Shown: positions 25,983 through 34,669 of the stretch, in pieces
Layout: each line of letters starts with the position of its first letter
Numbering within the stretch: position 1 is the first letter of the stretch
Origin: Aliikangiella coralliicola
GTDB taxonomy: Bacteria > Pseudomonadota > Gammaproteobacteria > Enterobacterales > Kangiellaceae
Direction: 5' to 3'
DNA length: 64,000 nucleotides
Assembly (NCBI RefSeq): GCF_007004725.1
Contig: NZ_ML660170.1
Span: 248,001 to 312,000 of the forward strand
Notes under the pieces: model-generated
Databases searched by the model: none
Told to the model about the DNA's origin: nothing
The model's input: only the letters and a program-made list of their open reading frames with translations
Made by a program: the position numbers and the translations under genes

Positions 25983-27954
25983 CCGCTTTTTCGTGGAGTC
26001 TCGCCACAGATAAGTCCGATTGCAACAGGTAATGATCGATTGTTGTTCTGCGTTTAGCTAAAACAGCGAGGATTTGAGACTTAAGCTCTGCCGCTTGAAT
26101 TCGAATATGCAGTTGTATTTTATCTCTCAGACCAAGCAGCTGATTTTTACCCACATCTACTTTTTCCTGGTAACCACTAAAACGAACTTTAGCACTTGCG
26201 CGCGCTCTTTCCAGACCACCTTTACGGGACTGGATTTCGGCTAGTATCCGCTTAATTTGTTTCGCTTCTTTTTCTAGTAACCAGATCTTTCCCACCTTGC
26301 CACTTTCCAGCTGCCACTGAAAAACCCCCTGTGCTCTCTTTGCTTTGAGTCTTTTTTCTGGCGTCAACATATCATCGGGAATTCTCGCCACTTTTTCCAT
26401 CAGCCGGCTAATACGTGCGTGGGTTCTAAGTTCACTAGCATCAGCCAATAAGTGAAGTTTTTCATTATTTTTTAATGCTTGAATATCAGACTCTAACTGG
26501 GCTAACGCTTGTTGATATTTATCAAACGCGCCTTCAGTTAAATACCGCTCAACCAGCGGAATTTTTTCTTCAAAACGTAAAGTGTTTGCTTTCAGAATTT
26601 CGTCAAAAATAGGCAACTGTTCTTCCCAATGACGCAAAAGGTTCGCTAACTTACCGAGCTTTTGATAACTTCTGAAATTTTCATTAAAACGATGTTGGGA
26701 AATTAACTCAAATAAATAGTAATCGTATTTATCGCCAAATAATTTTGAGTCCTGAATGCCTTGATCTCTAATGTCTTTGTTATTACCAAAAAGATCGTTA
26801 TCGTTCATTTGAGCAAGTACTATCTTATCAATAAATCGATCAATCAGATCGCCCTGTTCAACTTTTTGTGTCAACTCATCAATTAAGTCCATTTGCTGCT
26901 GGAAAACATCCGACGCGTGTAGATAATTATCCAGAGAAAGTTGCATCGAATCTAATTTCTGATACGCAAAAGGAACTGCCAACAACGCTTCCTGAACGGC
27001 AGTATCACGAACATCTCGTTTACTCAATTCAAGCCAATGTGACAAAGCCATGCGGTAAGAACCAGACTCAAGATAACTCCAGCCAATGCCTAGCAGTGCA
27101 CTATTGGATGAGGGAGAACTTAAACGAACTTTACGTAAATTAATCCGCGCTTTCTGATAATCTTTCTGTGATAAATAAAAATAGCCGAGCGCTACCTTTG
27201 CTTTATCTTGCAAACTTCTAATGACTTTATCTTCTGTGTAGCTCGGATGAATGTTGTTGAGAAACTTCTCCGCTTCCACAAGATTGGCTTCACGCAACCA
27301 TAAGATTCCAAGGTTAAAACGACTGAAAGCTGCCATTGACGAGTCTTGAGAGATTCCCGCTAACCAACTTTTTGCCTGCTCTTTTTCATCAGCGTGTAAA
27401 GCCATGTTGCTTAACATAATCAAGCACTCGTCCTTTAACGAAGCTTCTAACGCATCAACGACTCGCTTTAATCGATACTGAGCTTGGGTGAAATCCCCTT
27501 GTCGATAGTGTAGTTTTCCGAGGTAAAACTCTAACTTGGCCAAGAGTTCAGTTTTCAGATCTTGTTCACTCAACAGGTCGTTAAATATTTTCTGCGCATG
27601 GGTCAACATGCCCAAATCAAGATAAATAACACCTGACAAAAGTTGAGCACTTTGCCGATGGTTTGGCAATTGTTGCCTTTCGTTTGCGACTAAAATCGCA
27701 TTAAGCGCTTCAATCGTATTGCCTCGATAATATTCGAACAAAATATTACCATAAGCTAAATCTTCCAGAATAACCGGTTTCTTGAGGTCTTCTTTAGGTG
27801 GTTGCTCAGCTTCATTTGCGGAAGCTTCGGTAGATGTCGTCTCAACAGAGGGCTCAGCCGCTGACACAAGCATCCCATGACTCAGAGTAATCGCTAATAA
27901 ACAGTTTCGAACGCTCGGTCTTAACAAGCATTGCATAACTTTTGAGAGATTCAT
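25960..27954 (-). CDS. Periplasmic TPR protein with coiled-coil C terminus
   Basis: A 664-residue protein with a signal peptide (CLLAITLSHGMLVSAAEP, about 18-35). A TPR-rich region (about 75-350) includes LLSGVIYLDLGMLTHAQKIF, LGKLHYRQGDFTQAQYRLKR and ALLGIGWSYLESGSYRMALS. The C-terminal 200 residues are mostly long charged helices (KLEAKRAQ-like, ERARASAKVRFSGYQEKVD) likely to form coiled coil. It begins 10 bases after the 178-residue protein and its end overlaps the next gene. A structural role in the same envelope complex is inferred; no named family is recognised. Confidence 0.83.
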   Translation of the reverse strand: MNLSKVMQCLLRPSVRNCLLAITLSHGMLVSAAEPSVETTSTEASANEAEQPPKEDLKKPVILEDLAYGNILFEYYRGNTIEALNAILVANERQQLPNHRQSAQLLSGVIYLDLGMLTHAQKIFNDLLSEQDLKTELLAKLEFYLGKLHYRQGDFTQAQYRLKRVVDALEASLKDECLIMLSNMALHADEKEQAKSWLAGISQDSSMAAFSRFNLGILWLREANLVEAEKFLNNIHPSYTEDKVIRSLQDKAKVALGYFYLSQKDYQKARINLRKVRLSSPSSNSALLGIGWSYLESGSYRMALSHWLELSKRDVRDTAVQEALLAVPFAYQKLDSMQLSLDNYLHASDVFQQQMDLIDELTQKVEQGDLIDRFIDKIVLAQMNDNDLFGNNKDIRDQGIQDSKLFGDKYDYYLFELISQHRFNENFRSYQKLGKLANLLRHWEEQLPIFDEILKANTLRFEEKIPLVERYLTEGAFDKYQQALAQLESDIQALKNNEKLHLLADASELRTHARISRLMEKVARIPDDMLTPEKRLKAKRAQGVFQWQLESGKVGKIWLLEKEAKQIKRILAEIQSRKGGLERARASAKVRFSGYQEKVDVGKNQLLGLRDKIQLHIRIQAAELKSQILAVLAKRRTTIDHYLLQSDLSVARLHEKAVVIPEID

Positions 27955-27964
27955 TTAAAAACTC

Positions 27965-28501
27965 TTACCATTCAACAATGTTTAGCCGAGGCTGTTGCTT
28001 AGATTGATCGTCTCGAATTTGAACTTCTAATGCTTTGGCCTCATTACCTTTCTCAAAGTCGAAAGATATCGCGCGACGATACTCTCGTTTTCGAGGCCCA
28101 ATCCCAATCACAATTGCAACAATTTCATGTTTACCTGTGCTTAAATTGCCGAGATAAAGCTTTTGAATTGCGCCACGGTGCAGCGCGTCAATGTCATTTT
28201 TAGTATATAAATAGTGGGTCACATCTTCATCGTCGATTTTTAGCTTGACGTTATCAAGAGCAAAGAAATGCCCGACATCAACCGACATATAAATAGCGAC
28301 CTGGGTGGAAGCAGGAAATAATAGATCTTCTTCAAGAATAAAGAGATCCCTGTTAACACTCAAAACTTCTTTTTTAAGTGCTTCTAGCTTAGCGGCGGTA
28401 GTCTGCTCTTCTGCGGCGCCAGCCACAACAGAAAATAGACAGAGAAGGCAAAAAACTAATTTTTTCAATATTTTTTTGAAACAAGTCAAACGAGTTTGCA
28501 T
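27965..28501 (-). CDS. Conserved periplasmic protein opening the TPR/TolQ cluster
   Basis: A 178-residue product with a signal peptide (LVFCLLCLFSVVAGAAEE). A short helix (KLEALKKEVLSVNRDLFILEEDL) is followed by a beta-sandwich-like region: QVAIYMSVDVGHFFALDNVKLKIDDEDV, then LYLGNLSTGKHEIVAIVIGIG and REYRRAISFDFEKG. The 'LSTGKHEIVA' pattern is reminiscent of PEGA/Ig-like extracellular domains. It is the first gene of the minus-strand run and the only one preceded by a long non-coding gap, so the run's main promoter is probably just upstream. The function is unknown. Confidence 0.78.
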   Translation of the reverse strand: MQTRLTCFKKILKKLVFCLLCLFSVVAGAAEEQTTAAKLEALKKEVLSVNRDLFILEEDLLFPASTQVAIYMSVDVGHFFALDNVKLKIDDEDVTHYLYTKNDIDALHRGAIQKLYLGNLSTGKHEIVAIVIGIGPRKREYRRAISFDFEKGNEAKALEVQIRDDQSKQQPRLNIVEW

Positions 28502-29136
28502 TTTTATCCACTAATTCCCAATGACAATATAGGTGTTGGCCGGACTAAATGTTCTGCAAAAGTAGGTTGCACACACAACGTAGTCGTCATGCTGACAGTA
28601 CACTTTATACATTACTTCAGTATTTTATACATCAGTGCTCTTTCTAACGCTTCATTTTTGCATTATCGATCTGTTCTCAAGACCATAGACTATTTGACCG
28701 CCTGAAACCAATGCTCAGCAAGGTCACCTGCTTTAATCTTAAATATTGAGTAACAGTTTAATCTAAAATCAGTTTCTTTGGCCTATCTTGGTCATTATTG
28801 CATTTGCAAAAACCAGATATTCCCAATAAAACCAATATATTAATCGCTTTTATTCAAATTGATAACAATGTCTATTAATAGCCAATTGCGTATGACAAAG
28901 CTAGTAAAGATTCACTAAATTACTAAATTCAAGCAAATTAGCCACTGCAAAAAGTGAAAGCTTGCCCAGATTTTATCTCAAGCTCATATAAAAAAATCTA
29001 TACCAGTCCTCATTTTATCGTCATTTAAGCTGGACAGTATTCAATTTCATCACAAATAATTAATTTACAATAACTTAACGAGTCTGAGCTCGAAATTAAA
29101 ACACGCCACAAATATCTATCGTCAGAAAATTAAACT
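28502..29136. other. 635-base AT-rich intergenic region
   Basis: Lies between the start of the minus-strand TPR/TolQ run and the end of the TlpA-like gene. I find no ORF with a credible ribosome site and no RNA fold. Composition is strongly AT-rich from about 28740 on. It should contain the promoter of the TPR/TolQ run (next to 28502) and the 5' control sequences, but no clear -35/-10 pair was resolved by eye. Confidence 0.5.
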
Positions 29137-29619
29137 TCACTTGTTATATTGTTGCTTTGCATGATTTAACGCTTTTTCCAGTGACTCAACTGTTTGAGTG
29201 CCAACGAGCTTGTGAACAACTTGTCCATCAGGGCTAATAAGGTAGTTGGATGGCAGGGTTGGTGGTAATCCAAACGGCAGAATCGGCGTGGGCTCAGTTA
29301 ACATAACAGCGTATTTAAATTCCCATTTTTGGATAATTTCAATTAATTTGTTTTTGGGTAAAGGGTCATAACTGACGCCGATAACCTTTAGATTAAGACT
29401 TTCGCCGTTTGCTGCAATTTGATTAAGAGCTGGAACCTCCTCTAAACACGGAGCGCACCATTCCGCCCAAAAATTAATAATCAACCATTGCCCTTCAAAA
29501 TCATCAAGCGAATATTTTTTGCCGTCTAACAGTTGAAATTGACCATTTTGACTGCAACTTGAGATAAATAAAACCGCTGGGAATAGAATTAAACAAAAAA
29601 AATATGCTATAGTTTTCAT
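29137..29619 (-). CDS. TlpA-like thioredoxin lipoprotein
   Basis: A 160-residue lipoprotein (lipobox FISSC, Cys 22) with one thioredoxin fold. The redox motif WAEWCAPCLEEVPALNQ is preceded by QWLIINFW, and the cis-Pro loop is in TLPSNYLISPDGQVVHKLVG. It belongs to the AhpC/TSA-TlpA branch of thiol-disulfide proteins that reduce periplasmic disulfides, for example in cytochrome c or copper-site assembly. No cytochrome maturation genes are adjacent, so the client is unknown. It is a single gene flanked by long non-coding gaps on both sides. Confidence 0.92.
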   Translation of the reverse strand: MKTIAYFFCLILFPAVLFISSCSQNGQFQLLDGKKYSLDDFEGQWLIINFWAEWCAPCLEEVPALNQIAANGESLNLKVIGVSYDPLPKNKLIEIIQKWEFKYAVMLTEPTPILPFGLPPTLPSNYLISPDGQVVHKLVGTQTVESLEKALNHAKQQYNK

Positions 29620-30144
29620 AGATCTGGTAATATTTCGCTAGTTATCGTATTGATTTTGAATGGGAAGTTTAAAGCCCCAGACTTTGCTAATTTGTCGACC
29701 GTAAAAGCAAGTTCATTTCCGACTTACTAAAGAAAACAGGATGTTATGATGCTTTATGTCGGGTCTTTAGTGCAGGGATTTGGATGCCTCGAAAATCGCC
29801 GAAAGCAGGATAGCAGTTGGCTAACAAAAAACAAAATAAAATAACAGGTTTAGATGTTAACCTGCGATTACTAGTCAAAGAATCAAGTGAATTATGATTG
29901 TGGCAATAATTGTAGCAATACTAGAAAAGCTTGATAAAAAAGATAGTTTAATAAGAGGCAAACTGTCAAAGTCGGACTTAGTAAGCACCAGAATAATATA
30001 AGTGAGAATAAGTTAAGTAAGAGTAAGCTAAATAAGAATTACAAAATAGCAATAATAGAGTCAGTACATTTAGGTAGAGCAATTCGAGTCAGTAGATAAT
30101 TGCAAGTTAGGTCAGTTTTTTAACAAGAGCGCAGTCTATAAGTC
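29620..30144. other. 525-base AT-rich intergenic region
   Basis: Divergent gap between the TlpA-like gene and the PilZ gene. It contains a 6-base hairpin (CAGGTT 29845-29850 with AACCTG 29859-29864). From about 29990 to 30060 it carries loosely repeated AGTAAG/AATAAG words on an A-rich background. A 32-codon ORF at 29746 (MMLYVGS...) has a weak AGGAT ribosome site and was not accepted as a gene. Confidence 0.45.
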
Positions 30145-31893
30145 ATGGAAAGTCTAAGATTAACTATCCCCTCACAACAGGAAGGGCAACATATTCTGGT
30201 TGAAACCGATCGTGCCAAGCTATCCGATTGGTTACGGTCATTACCTCTCGCTGATATGGCCAAGACGCTTCCTGAAGTAACCCGCGCAATTTCAAGTCTC
30301 AATCGAACCGAAATATCCTATAAACAGCGAGCAGAATTAGTCGAGTTATTTGACTCAACCTATCGACTTATCCACGATTACTATCGCCCCAAGATTTCAC
30401 CTGCCGGTAAAAATCTACTAGCGGAAAGAGAAAGCCAGGAAAAACTTCATAATCTCACTCGTGAAATGGCTTTTGCCCATAAGATCATTGTTAATGACAG
30501 CCAACATAAAAGACAACTCTGGGGAAAAAACAAGTTAAAGGCTAAGGCTACAGCATTTGCTATTTTCTACCTTGGCATGATGCTGATAGAACAATATGAA
30601 GTCTACACGCCTATCCCTATTTATTTGTGGAGAGAAATTAACGCGCTGTTTGCCCACGCAGGCAAAGATGAACTGGAAAACTTTGAAATCGAAACCGGAC
30701 AATCTTACTGTATGGCGACAGTTGAACAAAATTATGTAAGGAACTGTCTGATTGCCCTCGCCGACCCATATCACCTGGACAAAGGTGAACATTGGCAAGT
30801 GTTCTATTATTTACAAAACTGGGTTCACCTTGCCCGAATATCAGAAGATCCTGACGACTTCCGCAAGGAAGAATGTTTTATTATCGATGTCACTAGTGAA
30901 AACAAACCCAATTTTGTCACCAGTGAACTCGACGACCCTGAAGACCCTAAAATTCGCTTACTACTCACATATGACTTATTGCGCCAGATGAAATATGACC
31001 TGGAAAGTTTTGAAGAATCCAAAAAACTCCCAGAAAAATCTTTTCATCGTTCGGTCAACTTCGCGTCTGCGAAATACTTGTGGGAGCATTTGGACAAACA
31101 CTGGCGTAAAAGAATCGAAAGAACCGCGCGGCGTTATCCCATAGTCACTAAGGTTGACGTAGTTTGGGGAATTAGCGATATCAGCAGAGTGCTCGGCCGG
31201 GCTGAACAAAATGGCCGCAAGCCACTTTCTTTTGACGAAATTAGTGCATTAACCGAAATTAAAGATCCCGATCATTTAAGCTGGGACGCAATTAATGTGA
31301 GCAGCGGTGGTATCGGCCTCTGTTCTCGTCAATACCTGATCCCTCGATTATCGCTGGGTGATTTGGCGCTGATCCGTGAGTATATGGATGGAAAGCCCGC
31401 CCCTCATTGGCGATTAGCCGTGTGTCGTTGGCATACTGGCGATGAGCATAACGGAACAATGTTGGGTCTGAAATATATTGAAGGCAAATACCAGCCAGTA
31501 CGCCTTATTCTTTATCAAGGTAAAAATGAAAAAGGTGGCCAGCCAGGAATCGTTGTGTCAGATACGGTGGTGGAAGGCAGCAATTCTTCAACCATTATCA
31601 CTACCAGAGGTTCGTATCAGGGCGATCGAGTCTATGCCATGCTTGGTATAGAAAAGCCGGTCGAAGTACGACCACGAGTCAAAGTTGAAGTAACTCCTTG
31701 TATCGAACGGTTTTTCTTCCAAACCTATGAACTGCGTGACGAGTTAGCTGAAGAAGTTCAAGAAGAAGTCTCGGATGTTATTCCCTGGACCGCCATTCCT
31801 CATGAGAAAGGTAATATCAACGATGAGTTTCAACTTGAAGATGACTCAAAGCCGGTGAGTCTTGATGATTTGAGACTACCAGGCGATCACTAA
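30145..31893 (+). CDS. PilZ-domain protein (probable c-di-GMP receptor)
   Basis: A 582-residue cytosolic protein. The N-terminal half (about 1-310) is helical and unassigned. A PilZ-like barrel follows, with RTARR (R326-R330, fitting RxxxR) and NVSSGG (N384-G389, fitting D/NxSxxG). These are the two c-di-GMP contact motifs of PilZ proteins. The C terminus is acidic. A GGDEF/EAL protein is encoded 13 kb away, but no direct link is visible. The last 77 bases overlap the 3' end of the oppositely oriented YihY-family gene. Its target is unknown. Confidence 0.82.
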   Translation: MESLRLTIPSQQEGQHILVETDRAKLSDWLRSLPLADMAKTLPEVTRAISSLNRTEISYKQRAELVELFDSTYRLIHDYYRPKISPAGKNLLAERESQEKLHNLTREMAFAHKIIVNDSQHKRQLWGKNKLKAKATAFAIFYLGMMLIEQYEVYTPIPIYLWREINALFAHAGKDELENFEIETGQSYCMATVEQNYVRNCLIALADPYHLDKGEHWQVFYYLQNWVHLARISEDPDDFRKEECFIIDVTSENKPNFVTSELDDPEDPKIRLLLTYDLLRQMKYDLESFEESKKLPEKSFHRSVNFASAKYLWEHLDKHWRKRIERTARRYPIVTKVDVVWGISDISRVLGRAEQNGRKPLSFDEISALTEIKDPDHLSWDAINVSSGGIGLCSRQYLIPRLSLGDLALIREYMDGKPAPHWRLAVCRWHTGDEHNGTMLGLKYIEGKYQPVRLILYQGKNEKGGQPGIVVSDTVVEGSNSSTIITTRGSYQGDRVYAMLGIEKPVEVRPRVKVEVTPCIERFFFQTYELRDELAEEVQEEVSDVIPWTAIPHEKGNINDEFQLEDDSKPVSLDDLRLPGDH

Positions 31894-33061
31894 GCACTCT
31901 TTGCATTTCCTCTGAAAAAGCCATCAGCTGCCGTTTGGTTTGTTCCGGCAGCTCGGCGTTCTCTATTTGTGAAGAAGAAGGAAATCTTCTATCAGCCACC
32001 TGAAAAATCCCCCACAAATCGATACTATCTGAAGCCTTTGTCAAACAGTATGATTGGTCTTGGGTTTTTACCGCGATACCTTTAGCAACTAACTTTTCCA
32101 TCCATTCAATATTAATTTCACGCTTTCCCTTTTTTGAAATTTGCTTTAACTGTTCCTCATCCAGAGTTTTTCCAGTAGCCTGAAATTCAGCCAGAAATAA
32201 TAAGACAGCAACCACCTCAATAAATGGATGTTGCCGCTTTTCTTCCAACGTTAGTTCAAAAGCCTCTAATCCGTGACAAAACTCCGCGCCAAACAAAATA
32301 ATGCCCCAACTGAGGTAAATCCATATTAAAAATAAGGGGACTGCAGCTAACGCACCGAAAATTATCTGGTAAGTGGAAAAACTCGACACAAACAATCCAA
32401 ATCCAAACTTAGCGATTTCAAACAGCGTCGCGGTCAGAACCCCCGATGAAATAGCATGGGCAATCAAAATTTTGCGATTGGGAATGACGTAGTACATGAT
32501 GCTAAACGCAACACTGGCCATTAAAAAAGGTAGCCACAAAGTCAGCCACTGACCATGTTCACTCACCACATCGGAAACAACTGGTAATGACTGGATATAA
32601 GAAGTGATGAGTAAGCTAGACCCCAACAAAATTGGCCCCAGCGTTAAAACGGCCCAATAAACCAGGAAAGTTCTGACAAATGATTTATTCGATTTGACGT
32701 GCCAGATTTTATTAAAACTGCTATCAATCGTTTGCATCATTAATAATGCAGTCACCAACAACATCAAAGAGCCTACACCAGAAAGCCCCCTCGCCTTAGT
32801 GACAAACTCATTAATATAAGACTGAACGGTTTCTCCGGTTCCGGGAACAAAGTACTTAAAAATCAAAGTTTGCCATTGCTGCCCGAGTTCCTGAAAACTG
32901 GGAATAAAGGCAAGCAACGCAAAAACCACTGCGGTTAACGGCACTAAAGCCAGTAAGCTGGTAACGGTCAACTCAGCCGCAATTGAGGAGCAGCGATCCT
33001 TCGAATATTGCTTAAAAATGTAGGAAATAAATGCACCAAGGTATTTAACCCTTTCTTCCAT
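31817..33061 (-). CDS. YihY/BrkB family inner-membrane protein
   Basis: A 414-residue member of the YihY/UPF0761 family. It has about six membrane helices in the first 290 residues: LTVTSLLALVPLTAVVFALLAF, GVGSLMLLVTALLMMQTI, FLVYWAVLTLGPILLGSSLLI, PLFLIWIYLSWGIILFGAEF. The motif DRCSSIAAELTVTSLLALVP is typical. A cytosolic C-terminal part (about 300-414) has a winged-helix-like segment, as in longer family members once misnamed RNase BN. The function is not established. It is divergent from arsC with a 63-base gap and overlaps the PilZ gene tail-to-tail by 77 bases. Confidence 0.93.
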   Translation of the reverse strand: MEERVKYLGAFISYIFKQYSKDRCSSIAAELTVTSLLALVPLTAVVFALLAFIPSFQELGQQWQTLIFKYFVPGTGETVQSYINEFVTKARGLSGVGSLMLLVTALLMMQTIDSSFNKIWHVKSNKSFVRTFLVYWAVLTLGPILLGSSLLITSYIQSLPVVSDVVSEHGQWLTLWLPFLMASVAFSIMYYVIPNRKILIAHAISSGVLTATLFEIAKFGFGLFVSSFSTYQIIFGALAAVPLFLIWIYLSWGIILFGAEFCHGLEAFELTLEEKRQHPFIEVVAVLLFLAEFQATGKTLDEEQLKQISKKGKREINIEWMEKLVAKGIAVKTQDQSYCLTKASDSIDLWGIFQVADRRFPSSSQIENAELPEQTKRQLMAFSEEMQRVLSDRLVVSNHQDSPALSHLQVETHR

Positions 33062-33124
33062 TACAACTTAGTCCTAAAATAACGGCTTTTAAAAGATACT
33101 ACCTAACAAGAAAGGTAATAACAA

Positions 33125-33478
33125 ATGGCAAGCTTTACAATTTATCATAATCCCCGGTGTTCAAAATCCCGTCAAACCCTCCAAATACTCAATGACAATG
33201 GCGTTGAAGTTGAGATCCTTGAGTACTTGAAAACGCCGCCGAGCAAAGCGCAGCTTAAGAAAGTTCTAAAGGCTCTGGGCATGAAGCCACAAGACATAAT
33301 GCGCAAAAAAGAAGCCGAGTATAAAGAATCGGGGCTCGATAACCAGGACTTGAACATCGACAGCCAACTCGATCTGATGATTGCTTATCCAAAAGTGATT
33401 GAGCGGCCTATTGTTATCAAGGACGACAAAGCGGTAATTGGACGCCCACCTGAAAATGTACTGGAACTGATCAAATAA
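33125..33478 (+). CDS. arsC: ArsC-type (glutaredoxin-dependent) arsenate reductase homologue
   Basis: A 117-residue thioredoxin-fold protein with the catalytic NPRCSKSRQTL motif (Cys 12), EYLKTPPSKAQLKKVLKALGM, and the RPIVIKDDKAVIGRPPENVLEL C terminus of the ArsC family. Arsenate reduction via glutaredoxin is the family reaction. In this genomic context (followed by wrbA and DUF2069, as in pseudomonads) it is a housekeeping homologue rather than part of an ars resistance operon, since no ArsR or ArsB gene is present. Ribosome site GAAAGGTAATAACAA precedes the ATG. Its TAA overlaps the wrbA ATG (TAATG). Confidence 0.93.
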   Translation: MASFTIYHNPRCSKSRQTLQILNDNGVEVEILEYLKTPPSKAQLKKVLKALGMKPQDIMRKKEAEYKESGLDNQDLNIDSQLDLMIAYPKVIERPIVIKDDKAVIGRPPENVLELIK

Positions 33479-34119
33479 TGCTGAAAGTACTCATCATTTA
33501 TTATTCGTCAGGCGGCAGTACCCGTCGCCTTGCCCACCTGATTGCTCGCGGTGTCGGAGAATTTAGTCTTGAACACGAAAATCAAGAACCCGGCTCTCTG
33601 GGTATGGAACACCAAGGTATTGAAGCGGTCATTCGCACAGTTCCGGCAATTTCGAGCAAAACGGAAGCGGTTGAAAATCCGATACCTGAAACCGGTGACC
33701 TTTATGTAACCAAGCAAGAACTGGCAGAATGTGATGGGTTAATTGTCGGCAGTCCAACCCGCTTCGGTAACATGGCCGCGCCGCTAAAGTATTTTTTTGA
33801 TCAAACTAGCGAATTATGGATGAACGGAAAATTGGCGAATAAACCAGTGAGTTTTTTCACCTCTAGCAGCTCAATGCATGGCGGGCAGGAATCGACACTT
33901 TTAACAATGATGATTCCCTTTTTACACCACGGAATGTTGGTTTGCGGACTTCCCTACAGTGAAACGGACTTATTGCATACCCAATCCGGCGGGACGCCCT
34001 ATGGAGTTAGCCACTGGGATGGTCATAATAGTGATCAGGCTATCAGCGAGCACGAAAAACGATTAGCCATTGCGCAAGGAAAACGAGTTGCTCAATTGGC
34101 AGTTAAACTAAAAAATTGA
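33478..34119 (+). CDS. wrbA: NAD(P)H:quinone oxidoreductase, WrbA family
   Basis: A 213-residue flavodoxin-like FMN protein that reduces quinones by two electrons. The FMN phosphate loop is IYYSSGGSTRRLAHLIARG. The second FMN region is LIVGSPTRFGNMAAPLKYFFDQT, and the third is FTSSSSMHGGQESTLLTMMIPFLHHGMLVCGLPYSE, all typical of WrbA. An insertion after the first strand-helix (about 25-65) is slightly longer than in E. coli WrbA (198). The start overlaps the arsC stop, so the two are co-translated; DUF2069 follows 77 bases later. Confidence 0.94.
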   Translation: MLKVLIIYYSSGGSTRRLAHLIARGVGEFSLEHENQEPGSLGMEHQGIEAVIRTVPAISSKTEAVENPIPETGDLYVTKQELAECDGLIVGSPTRFGNMAAPLKYFFDQTSELWMNGKLANKPVSFFTSSSSMHGGQESTLLTMMIPFLHHGMLVCGLPYSETDLLHTQSGGTPYGVSHWDGHNSDQAISEHEKRLAIAQGKRVAQLAVKLKN

Positions 34120-34196
34120 CAACTGAAAATACGATTAACGTGGTTCTAAATTCCGAACCGTAAAACTTAAACCCCATCAACATCGAACATCAAATT

Positions 34197-34601
34197 ATGA
34201 GTATACAGGCCCCGACACCACAAATGTTAATAGCGCACCGAGTGACCCTGATTGGCTATTTTGGTCTGATTCTTCTGATTCCGATATGGAACCTGCTCTG
34301 GTATCCTTCGGATAAGTTTTCGAATGAAGTTCTGACTGGGTTCTGGCTAATTCCGCTGATATTTCCATTGTATGGATTAATCAAAGGAAAAGCTTACACT
34401 CATGCCTGGTCTGGCTTTATCGCTGTGATTTATATTTGTCACGCTTTGACATCATTGGTTACTAATTTTGAAGAACTCGCAGCCATTTTGCTAGAACTGG
34501 TGTTTGCGGCAATGTTTTTATTCGGTGGAATGTACTTTGCGAAATGGCGTGGTGAGCAACTCGGATTGCAGCTGCCCAAAAGTTCTGACTCAAAAAAATA
34601 G
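34197..34601 (+). CDS. DUF2069 family membrane protein
   Basis: A 134-residue inner-membrane protein with four predicted helices (LIGYFGLILLIPIWNLLWY, FWLIPLIFPLYGLI, WSGFIAVIYICHALTSLV, AAILLELVFAAMFLFGGMYF) and a short polar C-terminal tail. It matches DUF2069 by length, helix pattern and its usual place after arsC and wrbA. The function is unknown. It is convergent with aroC, 68 bases away. Confidence 0.9.
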   Translation: MSIQAPTPQMLIAHRVTLIGYFGLILLIPIWNLLWYPSDKFSNEVLTGFWLIPLIFPLYGLIKGKAYTHAWSGFIAVIYICHALTSLVTNFEELAAILLELVFAAMFLFGGMYFAKWRGEQLGLQLPKSSDSKK

Positions 34602-34669
34602 GCTTTTCAGGCTGAATGATAGTCAGGTTGAACCTTCATCAGACAGCCTGGAAGATAAACAACTAAAAT

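Noticed and set aside
29746-29844. Small ORF of about 32 codons before the PilZ gene
   Set aside because: Only a weak ribosome site, no recognisable sequence features and AT-rich random-like codons at its end.
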